From Candidatus Caccomonas pullistercoris (GTDB lineage Bacteria; Bacteroidota; Bacteroidia; Bacteroidales; Bacteroidaceae): 32,159 nucleotides of DNA. Position numbers and translations under genes: made by a program. Below are positions 7,381 to 14,005 of this stretch, in pieces. The stretch is from the NCBI GenBank assembly GCA_018714085.1, contig DVNY01000097.1:1-32159 (forward strand), in the 5' to 3' direction. Below the pieces are notes generated by a model that saw nothing but the letters and a program-made list of their open reading frames with translations, searched no databases and was not told where the DNA came from. The first letter of the stretch is position 1, and each line of letters starts with the position of its first letter.

Positions 7381-8474
7381 TCTGAAATCTCTTGATTGCG
7401 TTTTTTAGGCTCAGCGTCGTCGTGTCGGTCGCTGTTGTGCTGACGGCGCAGCGGATTGGCGTGAGCTTCTTCGTCAAAACGGCGGGCATTCCAAATGTCG
7501 ACGGCTGCATAAATCGCCTGACGGAAGGAGTTGGGATCGGCGGTGCCTTTGCCGGCCACGTCATAGGCCGTGCCGTGGTCGGGCGACGTACGTACCAAAG
7601 GCAAACCGGCCGTGATGTTCACGCCGTCACTCATCGAAAGCGCCTTGAACGGCGCCAGCCCTTGGTCGTGGTACATGGCAAGGATACCGTCAAAGTGGTG
7701 GTACATCTGCGCGCCGAAAAATCCGTCTGCGGCATAGGGACCGAAAGCATGGATGCCCTCGTTGTTGGCGTGCCGGATTGCCGGCGTGATTTTCTCAGCT
7801 TCTTCCGTGCCCAACAAACCGCCGTCGCCGGCATGCGGGTTGAGCGCCAGGACTGCTATCCGCGGAATTGAAATACGGAAATCCACCCTCAACGACTGAT
7901 GGAACAGTCTCAACTTTTCCAACAGGAGTTCCGGCGTAATGGCTTCGGCCACCTGAGAGATCGGGAGATGCGTCGTGGCCAACGCCACACGCATCTGACT
8001 GTTAGCCAACACCATCAGGGCTTTTGCCCCCCCACCCACGCGGTCTTCAAAGTATTCCGTGTGTCCGGGGAAGTGGAAGTCGGCGTTTTGGATGCTATTC
8101 TTGTTGATCGGGGCTGTGACGACAGCGTCGATGAGACCGGCCTTGTAGTCCTCCACCGCACGTTCGAGCGCCAGAAAAGCAGCCCGGCCGCTTTCAGGCG
8201 TAGGTTGTCCAAAATCGATCTTTACTTCCTCCGGATAGCATTCTACCATGTTCAGTCGGCCTTCGGCGATGTCCCCGGCCGAGGCTACGGTGGTGAAGGC
8301 GACTTGGCTGTCGATGGCTTTGCGGTGGTATGCCGCCGCTTTCGGCGAACCGTAAATGACGGGCGTACAAACGTCCAGCATTCCGGGTTCGGCGAAAGCC
8401 TTGAATATGACTTCGTACCCAATCCCGTTTATATCGCCGTGAGTGATGCCCACTCTCACTTTATGTTTTTCCAT
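7377..8474 (-). CDS. pdxA: 4-hydroxythreonine-4-phosphate dehydrogenase
   Basis: A 365-residue enzyme of pyridoxal 5'-phosphate synthesis. It oxidises 4-phosphohydroxy-L-threonine with NAD, and the product goes to PdxJ. Family motifs are all present: VGITHGDINGIGYEV at the N-terminus, TAPINK, metal-binding histidines in FPGHTEYF, LNPHAGDGG and YHDQGLAPFK, and TSPDHGTAYDVAGKG near the end. The chosen start, ATG at 8474 (MEKHKVRVGITHGD), matches the usual family N-terminus; a longer frame up to 8549 would overlap rlmN and adds sequence unlike PdxA. There are 29 bases between the rlmN stop and this start. The last ~25 residues are polar and rich in His/Arg/Asp (RRQHNSDRHDDAEPKKR), a tail that is not needed for catalysis. 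Confidence 0.95.
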   Translation of the reverse strand: MEKHKVRVGITHGDINGIGYEVIFKAFAEPGMLDVCTPVIYGSPKAAAYHRKAIDSQVAFTTVASAGDIAEGRLNMVECYPEEVKIDFGQPTPESGRAAFLALERAVEDYKAGLIDAVVTAPINKNSIQNADFHFPGHTEYFEDRVGGGAKALMVLANSQMRVALATTHLPISQVAEAITPELLLEKLRLFHQSLRVDFRISIPRIAVLALNPHAGDGGLLGTEEAEKITPAIRHANNEGIHAFGPYAADGFFGAQMYHHFDGILAMYHDQGLAPFKALSMSDGVNITAGLPLVRTSPDHGTAYDVAGKGTADPNSFRQAIYAAVDIWNARRFDEEAHANPLRRQHNSDRHDDAEPKKRNQEISE

Positions 8475-8503
8475 ACTGATCGTATTTCGTTGATGCCTTA
8501 TTA

Positions 8504-9583
8504 TTAATGGTGTCCGGCCTGCTGCTTGGCCGTCGAAAGGAGGCCGCAAGCCGCGTAGATGTCCTGACCGCGCGAGGCACGTATGGTCGTGAAAACGCCA
8601 TGGCTCGTGAGATAATCACGCAGGCGGAGCATCGTTTCTTCCGGCGCGCCATGGAGCGAGGTCGCCGGGATAGGATGAAAGCGGATGAGGTTGACGCGGC
8701 AGTCGAGGCCATGCAACAGGCGCAGGAGGGCGTCCGCATGACGCAACGTGTCGTTGACGCCGCCGAAAACGATATATTCGAACGACAGGCGCCGCTGATG
8801 CGTGCCCTCGGCAGGGCGCGACGGCGTGCGGCGGCAAAAGTCGTAGGTGCGGAGCAGGGCGATGGTCTTTTCAATCGGGTAAGCCCGCTCGATCGGCATC
8901 AGCACGGCGCGCTGCTGCGGGTCGGGCGAGTGAAGGCTGACGGCCAGATGGCAACGGCTCTCGTCGAGGAAGCGTTTCAGCCCTGCCGTGACGCCCACGG
9001 TCGATACTGTGATGCGCTTCGGGCTCCACCCGAAGCCCCAGTCTGACGTCAGCACCCGCAGGCTCGCAAGCACGTTCTCGGTGTTGTCAAAGGGCTCCCC
9101 TTGTCCCATGAAGACGACATTGGTAAGCCTGTCGCGCTCGGGAAGCGAATAGATCTGGTTCAATATGTCCGAAACAGCCAACTGGGCAGAATAGCCTTGG
9201 CGGCCCGTCATGCAGAACGTACATCCCATCTTGCATCCCACCTGCGACGAGACGCACAGCGTGGCCCGCTCGCCGTCGGGGATGTAGACACTCTCGATAT
9301 AGTCGCCCGCTTTGGTACGGAAAAGATACTTGACCGTTCCGTCGGTCGAACGCTGCGCGTCGACCGGTTCGCTGTTGCCTACTTCATACTCTTCGGACAG
9401 GCGTTGGCGGGCCGCTTTCGAGAGATTCGTCATCTCTTCAATCGAATCCGCATGGTTGACATAGAGCCAACGGGCTATCTGCCCGGCCGTGAATTTCGGC
9501 AGGCCGAGGCGGGCCGTCACTGCGAGCAGTTCCGGCGGCGCCATCCCGAGAAGAGCCTGTCGCTGCGGTTCGTGATTGTTCAT
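8504..9583 (-). CDS. rlmN: Dual-specificity 23S rRNA/tRNA adenine-C2 methyltransferase
   Basis: 359 residues. A radical-SAM enzyme that methylates C2 of A2503 in 23S rRNA and, in known members, A37 of some tRNAs. The cluster motif CxxxCxxC is at Cys117, Cys121 and Cys124 (VGCKMGCTFCMTGRQG). GQGEPFDN is the SAM-binding GGE-like segment. The second conserved cysteine, Cys346 in ASRGQDIYAACGLL, is the methyl-carrying residue, so the active site is complete and RlmN rather than Cfr is favoured by SRGQDI. An insert rich in Arg and Pro near residue 250 (CRRTPSRPAEG) is typical of Bacteroidales versions. This is the first gene of the eight-gene operon, with its own promoter 20 bases upstream of the start. 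Confidence 0.95.
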   Translation of the reverse strand: MNNHEPQRQALLGMAPPELLAVTARLGLPKFTAGQIARWLYVNHADSIEEMTNLSKAARQRLSEEYEVGNSEPVDAQRSTDGTVKYLFRTKAGDYIESVYIPDGERATLCVSSQVGCKMGCTFCMTGRQGYSAQLAVSDILNQIYSLPERDRLTNVVFMGQGEPFDNTENVLASLRVLTSDWGFGWSPKRITVSTVGVTAGLKRFLDESRCHLAVSLHSPDPQQRAVLMPIERAYPIEKTIALLRTYDFCRRTPSRPAEGTHQRRLSFEYIVFGGVNDTLRHADALLRLLHGLDCRVNLIRFHPIPATSLHGAPEETMLRLRDYLTSHGVFTTIRASRGQDIYAACGLLSTAKQQAGHH

Positions 9584-9602
9584 GCGTGCTTAATTTTCGC
9601 TG

Positions 9603-9610
9603 CAAAGTTA
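9603..9610 (-). promoter_or_regulatory. Candidate -7 promoter element for the rlmN operon
   Basis: TAACTTTG on the minus strand, an exact TAnnTTTG match, ends 19 bases before the rlmN ATG at 9583. The transcription start would fall roughly 10-15 bases before the start codon, so the leader is very short. TTTG and TTG triplets occur upstream, but at 10-14 nt, closer than the usual 19-21. This is the only promoter found between 9583 and 2001. Confidence 0.6.
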
Positions 9611-9938
9611 CAAAAAACTTCAAACAACCGGACAGTTTCAACAAATGTACTCGCGCTGCGTGCCTGGCCTGACCTGACGAGACGCAGACTGGGAGACATT
9701 TTTCCTGCACACGTGCAAGCGAATGTTTGCGCAGCCGGTGCGGGATTTTGCACACGCCGCGCAAAACGCCGGACGCTCCGGGCGTGCCCCCGCACGCACT
9801 GTACAGCGACCGACTCGGGACTGTAGTCGTCACGCCGGACGTTGGAAAACGGCCGGACAGCCAGTGCGGATTTACCAGATATTCACCTTTCAAACGTGAT
9901 CGGTTGCAAAAAAAATTCGTCGTGCCAAAGTTTAATCG
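9611..9938. other. Intergenic region without a recognised gene
   Basis: This GC-rich stretch separates the divergent rlmN operon and the OmpA-like gene. Several overlapping open frames exist on both strands, but none has a recognisable product, a fitting start or a promoter. No tandem repeat array or strong hairpin is visible here. Confidence 0.5.
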
Positions 9939-9946
9939 TACATTTG
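9939..9946 (+). promoter_or_regulatory. Candidate -7 promoter element of the OmpA-like gene
   Basis: TACATTTG, an exact TAnnTTTG match, lies 31 bases upstream of the ATG at 9977. No good -33 element is seen at 19-21 nt. Confidence 0.55.
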
Positions 9947-9976
9947 CCACGCATAATTGTATCAAACCCACAAATT

Positions 9977-10693
9977 ATGAAGAAACTCAACTTGTCAATT
10001 TACACGCTTTGCGGCGCATTGCTGCTGAGCGGTTGCGGAATGAGCAACACAGGCAAAGGCAGCCTCATCGGCGGAGGCACGGGAGCCGGAGTGGGCGCCC
10101 TTGTCGGCGGCCTCATCGGTAAGGGAAAAGGCGCAGGCATCGGCGCTGCGGTCGGCGCAGCAGTCGGAGCGGGCGCAGGTGCGCTCATCGGGCGCAGAAT
10201 GGACAAAGCCAAAGCTGCCGCCGAAGCCGTCGAGAACGCACAAGTGGAAACCGTGACGGACAACAACGGCCTGCAAGCCGTCAAAGTGACGTTCGACTCA
10301 GGCATTCTCTTCGCCACGGGCGACGCCACGCTGAGCACATCGGCCAAGGCTTCGCTGAGCAAGTTCGCCACCAACGTACTCAACCAGAACACCGACATGG
10401 ACGTCGCCATCAAAGGCTATACGGACAATCAGGGATGGAAGAACTCGACTGCCGCCGAAAGCCAGCAAAAGAATCTCGACCTGTCGCAAGTGCGCGCACA
10501 GAGCGTGCAGAGCTACCTGCTGAGCTGCGGCGTGCAGGCTGCGCAGATCACGTCGGTCGAAGGACTGGGTGAAGCCAACCCCGTCGCCTCGAACGCCACC
10601 AAGGAAGGCCAGCAGCAGAACCGCCGCGTTGAGGTTTACCTCTACGCCAGCCCCGAAATGATCCAAGCCGCCGAAGCCGGCACGCTGCAATAA
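9977..10693 (+). CDS. OmpA-family lipoprotein with glycine-zipper
   Basis: 238 residues. The signal peptide MKKLNLSIYTLCGALLLSGC ends in a lipobox (LLSGC, Cys20), so the protein is a lipoprotein. Residues 30-75 form a glycine-zipper region (repeated GGGTGAG, GALVGGLIGKGKGAG, GAAVGAAVGAGAGALIG), which may pack in a membrane. The C-terminal ~120 residues are an OmpA/MotB peptidoglycan-binding domain: FDSGILFATGDATLS, the TDNQG core, LSQVRAQSVQSYL and the closing QQNRRVEV. It likely tethers the outer membrane to the cell wall, as YiaD-type proteins do. The start at 9977 is chosen because it gives the signal peptide; an in-frame ATG at 9842 lies upstream of the promoter element. The strong hairpin at 10743 ends the transcript. 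Confidence 0.92.
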   Translation: MKKLNLSIYTLCGALLLSGCGMSNTGKGSLIGGGTGAGVGALVGGLIGKGKGAGIGAAVGAAVGAGAGALIGRRMDKAKAAAEAVENAQVETVTDNNGLQAVKVTFDSGILFATGDATLSTSAKASLSKFATNVLNQNTDMDVAIKGYTDNQGWKNSTAAESQQKNLDLSQVRAQSVQSYLLSCGVQAAQITSVEGLGEANPVASNATKEGQQQNRRVEVYLYASPEMIQAAEAGTLQ

Positions 10694-10742
10694 GCCATTC
10701 ATCGAGAGGCACAACACGGACGGCCTCTAAGGCTATCAAAAA

Positions 10743-10786
10743 ATAAAGCGAGGGGGACAGACTTCTGCCTGTCCCCCTCGCTTTAT
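10743..10786. terminator. Strong bidirectional terminator hairpin
   Basis: A perfect 18-bp stem, ATAAAGCGAGGGGGACAG (10743-10760) with its complement at 10769-10786, and an 8-nt loop. The A-rich left side (AAAAAATAAAG) and T-rich right side suit termination in both directions. It sits between the plus-strand OmpA-like gene and the minus-strand lysozyme gene, which converge here. Confidence 0.9.
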
Positions 10787-10818
10787 GCTTACACCCCCAT
10801 CGCAAGCTCGCGCCAGGC

Positions 10819-11640
10819 TCAATGGTGAAGCAGGATGTCGCCCAAGTCATATTCGCCCATGAGGCGGCTGCGGTCGACATTGCCATCGACGCCCGCAATA
10901 CGGCCGGAAGACGTATATTGCCAGATGACGTAATCCTTACCGTCGTCGAGGGTCGGCTCATCGTCGCGGTAGCGGGCTATCATCCACTTATAGTCTTTGA
11001 ACTCGCCGGCCAAGTGGCGGTTATAGAAGTTATGGAACGTATAGAGCAACGGCTTCTTTCCGTAGATCTTCGTGACCTGCGCGATGAAGTCCCTGAGATT
11101 TTTCAGGAAAGCCTCGTCCGACCCTTTCCCGCGGTGCTCGATGTCGATGATGGGCAGGAGGTCTTGCTCGCCGGGCTTCACCACGGAAGAAAGGTTCTCC
11201 AACTGTTTCCGCCAGTCGGTGTTCGGGCGATAGAAATGGTAGCTGCCCACTTTCAGGCCAACGCGCTTGGCCTCACTGAGGTTGCGGGCATAAGTGTCGT
11301 CGACCAGCGTGGCGCCTTCGGTCGCTTTCAGATAGGCGTAGGAAATCTTGCCGTCGCTTGCCACGGCGTCCCAGTTGATTTGCCCTTGATAGTGCGACAC
11401 GTCGATGCCCTCCTTGCTCACGTGGGCATAACTGCTGGAAACGCCGGGATGCGCCTTGACAACTGCCGCCATCATATGGCGGTCGGGCTTCTCAGCCAAC
11501 TGGTCGGGTTCGCGCTGCGCGAGTTCAACTATTTCGTAGCGTTTGCTGGCCTTGTCACGGCGCCTGGCCTCGGATGAAACGGGCCACGCCAACGCCACTG
11601 ACAAGATAAATATGAAGGATTGTCGGGGTGAAATTCTCAT
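10819..11640 (-). CDS. GH25 family lysozyme, secreted
   Basis: 273 residues with an N-terminal signal segment (SFIFILSVALAWPVSSEA). The rest, from about residue 75, is a glycoside hydrolase family 25 domain: GIDVSHYQGQINWD with the conserved first Asp, YLKATEG, the paired acidic motif IIDIEH in strand 4, LYTFHNFYNRH, and the closing IWQYTSSGRIAGVDGNVDRS. These cover the catalytic Asp and Glu, so the enzyme should cut the MurNAc-GlcNAc bond of peptidoglycan. Bacteroidales carry such enzymes in the periplasm or outside for wall turnover. The start ATG at 11640 is chosen because it gives a clean signal peptide and lies downstream of the promoter; a frame starting at 11682 would begin inside the promoter. 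Confidence 0.93.
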   Translation of the reverse strand: MRISPRQSFIFILSVALAWPVSSEARRRDKASKRYEIVELAQREPDQLAEKPDRHMMAAVVKAHPGVSSSYAHVSKEGIDVSHYQGQINWDAVASDGKISYAYLKATEGATLVDDTYARNLSEAKRVGLKVGSYHFYRPNTDWRKQLENLSSVVKPGEQDLLPIIDIEHRGKGSDEAFLKNLRDFIAQVTKIYGKKPLLYTFHNFYNRHLAGEFKDYKWMIARYRDDEPTLDDGKDYVIWQYTSSGRIAGVDGNVDRSRLMGEYDLGDILLHH

Positions 11641-11669
11641 CTGGCTTATAGTATTCAGCTTTGACTGCG

Positions 11670-11700
11670 CAAACTTAATCAATTTGCGGCAAAGGACAAA
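11670..11700 (-). promoter_or_regulatory. Complete -33/-7 promoter of the GH25 gene
   Basis: On the minus strand: TTTG (11700-11697), 19 nt, TAAGTTTG (11677-11670). Both elements match the Bacteroidota consensus exactly. The ATG at 11640 is 29 bases downstream. Confidence 0.8.
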
Positions 11701-11773
11701 CCGTCAAAGTCTTAATAATCTTCAAATTATCACCGCCCAACCGTTTTGCCGCGCCCGCCGGCCGCGCCGTCGT

Positions 11774-11857
11774 AACCGTCCGGACTGTCGCAGTGACAGT
11801 TTTTCCGGCCAGCCGTCCCGTAAATTCTGTCAGCCGACCTGTTTTTACGGGACGGCG
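11774..11857. repeat. 21-bp tandem repeat array, copy 2 (inverted orientation)
   Basis: Read on the minus strand it holds four 21-bp units. Well-kept units lie at 11816-11836 (CGGCTGACAG then AATTTACGGGA) and 11795-11815 (CGGCTGGCCG then GAAAAACTGTC). The unit at 11837-11857 is CGCCGTCCCG then TAAAAACAGGT. The unit at 11774-11794 is diverged but resembles unit 4 of the array at 1914 (both have TGCGACAG). The array is in the region between the divergent GH25 and tail-domain genes, outside both promoters. Confidence 0.85.
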
Positions 11858-11953
11858 ACCTGTTTTTCACACCTCCCACCCGGAGCGCCGGCATGCACTG
11901 AAAGGAAAAGCCGTCAAAAAATAAAAAATAATTGGAATTTCGCACAATAAAAC

Positions 11954-11984
11954 TTGGGTAGTCTCCGATAAAAATGTACCTTTG
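11954..11984 (+). promoter_or_regulatory. Promoter of the tail-domain protein gene
   Basis: TTG (11954-11956), 20 nt, TACCTTTG (11977-11984). The -7 element is exact; the -33 is CTTG instead of TTTG. The ATG at 12010 is 26 bases downstream. Confidence 0.65.
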
Positions 11985-12009
11985 CGGAAAACATCGAAGG
12001 GTAAACATA

Positions 12010-12336
12010 ATGAGGAATATATACTTAAAAGCAATTGCAGTCGCCTTGGGCGCATGCTTGGCGACGGGCACAATCTCCGCCGCAGAGCTTTGGGCCTCGG
12101 CGGACACCGAAGTACAGGAAGCCCCCTCCCTGAACGCGATCCGCATCACAACCAAAGGAACGAACGTCCGCGTGCAGAACGCGGCCGGACAAACGCTCGA
12201 AATTTACAACATTACGGGCGTGCGCATCGCCGCTTACAAAATCGACAGCAACGACACGACCGTCAGCCTGAGTTGCGGCAAGGGTTGCTACATCCTCAAA
12301 CTTGGGAAAATCGCCCGCAAGGTTTCTATCCTTTAA
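12010..12336 (+). CDS. Small secreted protein made of a type IX-like C-terminal tail domain
   Basis: 108 residues: a signal peptide (NIYLKAIAVALGACLATGTISA), a spacer of about 20 residues, then a beta-rich domain to the end. That domain reads VRVQNAAGQTLEIYNITG, then VRIAAYKID, SLSCGKGCYILKLG and KIARKVSIL. This is the pattern of type A sorting tails of the type IX secretion system and of related Bacteroidales tails: strand, x-V-x-N-xxG, a Y-I-L-K-x turn and a Lys/Val-rich last strand. Normally such tails sit at the end of large cargo proteins. Here there is no cargo, so the gene could be a free-standing domain protein or the remnant of a longer gene. Two cysteines flank the last hairpin. Family call moderate, function unknown. 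Confidence 0.6.
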   Translation: MRNIYLKAIAVALGACLATGTISAAELWASADTEVQEAPSLNAIRITTKGTNVRVQNAAGQTLEIYNITGVRIAAYKIDSNDTTVSLSCGKGCYILKLGKIARKVSIL

Positions 12337-12426
12337 GCCCGTTCCCCTCGCAAGGAAGAAAGGAGCACGTGTCCCAAACGCTCGTCGCGGGGCTCTAAAT
12401 GTGCCTGAACGCCTGCACTGACGCTT

Positions 12427-12975
12427 ATGTTTACCCACAGCGAAGCCTCACTCGTCCGCCGGTTGCGCGACTCGGCAACACGGCAAGAGGCGTTCAGTGA
12501 ACTGGTCGAACGATACACCGAACCTCTATACCTGCAAATCCGGCGGATGGTGCTCTCGCACGACGACGCCGACGACATCCTTCAAAACACATTCCTGAAA
12601 GCATGGCTGGCAGTCGACTCTTTCCGCGGCGAAGCCAAACTGTCGACGTGGCTCTATCGCATCGCCATCAACGAATGCCTGACGTTTTTGCAGAAAGCCA
12701 AGACCACTGTGCCCATCGACGACCTGGCCACACCGCCTGCCGCCTCGCCGGACAGCGGCCTCACCGCCGCCGAAGGCGAACAGGCCACACGCCTCTTCCA
12801 ATCAGCCATAGCCTCGTTGCCGGAAAAGCAACGCCTCGTCTTCAACCTGAAATACTTCGACGAGATGAAGTATGAAGAAATGAGCGAACTGCTGCACACC
12901 AGCGTGGGCGCACTGAAAGCGTCTTATCACTTTGCCGTTAAAAAAATCGAAGACTTTTTCAATGCACACGATTAA
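12427..12975 (+). CDS. ECF-type RNA polymerase sigma factor
   Basis: 182 residues of sigma-70 family group 4. Region 2 covers about residues 20-90 (AFSELVERYTEPLYLQIRRM, DDADDILQNTFLKAW, LSTWLYRIAINECL). A spacer rich in Ala, Pro and Ser follows. Region 4 begins at about 122 (ASLPEKQRLVFNLKYFDEMKYEEMSELLHTSVGALKASYH) and gives the helix-turn-helix that binds the -35/-33 element. There is no region 1 or 3. It heads a three-gene unit with a membrane protein likely to be its anti-sigma factor (55 bases downstream) and a Spy/CpxP-like periplasmic protein, which suggests control of an envelope response. No clear TAnnTTTG promoter is seen in the 90 bases upstream. Confidence 0.93.
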   Translation: MFTHSEASLVRRLRDSATRQEAFSELVERYTEPLYLQIRRMVLSHDDADDILQNTFLKAWLAVDSFRGEAKLSTWLYRIAINECLTFLQKAKTTVPIDDLATPPAASPDSGLTAAEGEQATRLFQSAIASLPEKQRLVFNLKYFDEMKYEEMSELLHTSVGALKASYHFAVKKIEDFFNAHD

Positions 12976-13030
12976 ACCTCCCGGCGTCGTGACAGTCTGA
13001 TACATACAACCATAAAGAGTAAGGAAAGCC

Positions 13031-13426
13031 ATGAAAAGAACTTTCGACATCCGTATGCTGGACAAAGCGGCGCTCAACGCGTCGTTCAATCCTCCCGAAG
13101 GATACCTCGACGAGGTGAAGAAACGGGTGATGGCCCAACTTCCGCCGGTTGAAGGAAGCCGCAGCGAAAGGGTTCTCACGCCCAGGCCGTCCGCACTCAG
13201 CCGCACCTTGAAAATCATTGCAGGTGCCGCCGTGGCCGCAGCGTGTGCCGCCGTAGCATGGATCTGGCCGGCGCGCGACACCGCAGAAAGCCCCCTGCCC
13301 CACTCATCCGCCCCCACCATGGCAGCCAGCCAGTACGAGGGCCACGAAGAATACGTCGACGACGTGTACAACTACGCCATGCTCGACAGCTACGACTTCT
13401 ACGATTACCTCTACACAGACTTTTGA
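13031..13426 (+). CDS. Probable single-pass anti-sigma protein with acidic, tyrosine-rich tail
   Basis: 131 residues with no recognised domain. Residues 1-58 are polar and helical, including a segment PPEGYLDEVKKRVMAQLP like the start of short Bacteroidales anti-sigma proteins. A single membrane segment follows (LKIIAGAAVAAACAAVAWIW, about 60-80). The last ~32 residues are very acidic and aromatic (YVDDVYNYAMLDSYDFYDY), with eight Tyr, two Phe and nine Asp/Glu, and end in Phe. With the N-terminus inside, this tail would face the periplasm. Placement between an ECF sigma gene and a Spy-like gene supports the anti-sigma reading; sequence alone does not prove it. The stop is two bases before the next ATG. 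Confidence 0.65.
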   Translation: MKRTFDIRMLDKAALNASFNPPEGYLDEVKKRVMAQLPPVEGSRSERVLTPRPSALSRTLKIIAGAAVAAACAAVAWIWPARDTAESPLPHSSAPTMAASQYEGHEEYVDDVYNYAMLDSYDFYDYLYTDF

Positions 13427-13428
13427 CC

Positions 13429-13902
13429 ATGTCCACATCCCTGCTCCGCCTTTCCCTCGCAGCCACTCTCTGTCTGCTCCCTGCGCTCCACCCCATGTAC
13501 GCCGACGACCGCCCGAAGCGCGTACCGATGGCGCGGGTGTTCTCGCCGCAACAATTCCAGCGCGAGCAGGAAGCATTCATCATCAGGGAAGCCGGGATCA
13601 CGCCTTTGGAAGCAGCAAAATTCTTCCCCCTTTTCCAAAAATCGCAAGCCCGGCAACGTGAAATCAACTGGGAAATCAGAAAATGCATGCGTGCCATACG
13701 CAAGGCGGAACTGACTGAAAAAGAAGCAGGAAAACTGCTCGACAAACTCAAATCACTGAACGAACAGCGCACAAAAGAAGAAAACAGGTCATACGACGAA
13801 GCCAAACGCTGCCTCGGGGCATCCAAGGCGCTCAAAGTCGTTTCAGCCAAACAGAAGTTTGACCGGAGAATTTTCCACAGGATGGTTGACCGGAAGAAGT
13901 AG
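13429..13902 (+). CDS. Periplasmic Spy/CpxP-like helical protein
   Basis: 157 residues. A signal peptide (LLRLSLAATLCLLPALHPMYA) is followed by an all-helical, strongly basic domain: QREQEAFIIREAGITPLEAAKFFPLF, then KSQARQREINWEIRK, then LTEKEAGKLLDKLKSLNEQRTKEENRSY. The ITPxEAxxFFPLF motif and helical hairpin resemble small Bacteroidales proteins related to Spy/CpxP (LTxxQ-type), which bind unfolded proteins or sense envelope state. It contains two cysteines (RKCMRA, KRCLGA) that might pair. It is the third gene of the sigma-factor unit, with two bases between it and the upstream stop, so it is very likely co-transcribed and coupled. The start ATG at 13429 is chosen because it gives the signal peptide. 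Confidence 0.75.
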   Translation: MSTSLLRLSLAATLCLLPALHPMYADDRPKRVPMARVFSPQQFQREQEAFIIREAGITPLEAAKFFPLFQKSQARQREINWEIRKCMRAIRKAELTEKEAGKLLDKLKSLNEQRTKEENRSYDEAKRCLGASKALKVVSAKQKFDRRIFHRMVDRKK

Positions 13903-13926
13903 GCGGCAGGCGCCACGTGATACAGC

Positions 13927-13961
13927 AGCGGGCGTGCTTGGATGTTCCAAGCACGCCCGCT
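13927..13961. terminator. Shared terminator hairpin between the sigma operon and malQ
   Basis: A perfect 15-bp stem (AGCGGGCGTGCTTGG at 13927-13941 with its complement at 13947-13961) and a 5-nt loop. T-tracts are short on both sides, so strength is uncertain. It lies between two converging genes. Confidence 0.75.
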
Positions 13962-14005
13962 TTGCTCATCCGGGGTGAAGCGGCGGCGCGATCCGTCGGG
14001 CGCGC

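Noticed and set aside
8475-8549. Longer N-terminus for PdxA
   Set aside because: It would overlap rlmN, and the family starts at the sequence following the ATG at 8474.
11974-12009. An earlier in-frame ATG for the tail-domain protein
   Set aside because: This ATG overlaps the -7 promoter element at 11977-11984, so it would not be in the transcript; the ATG at 12010 also gives a clean signal peptide.
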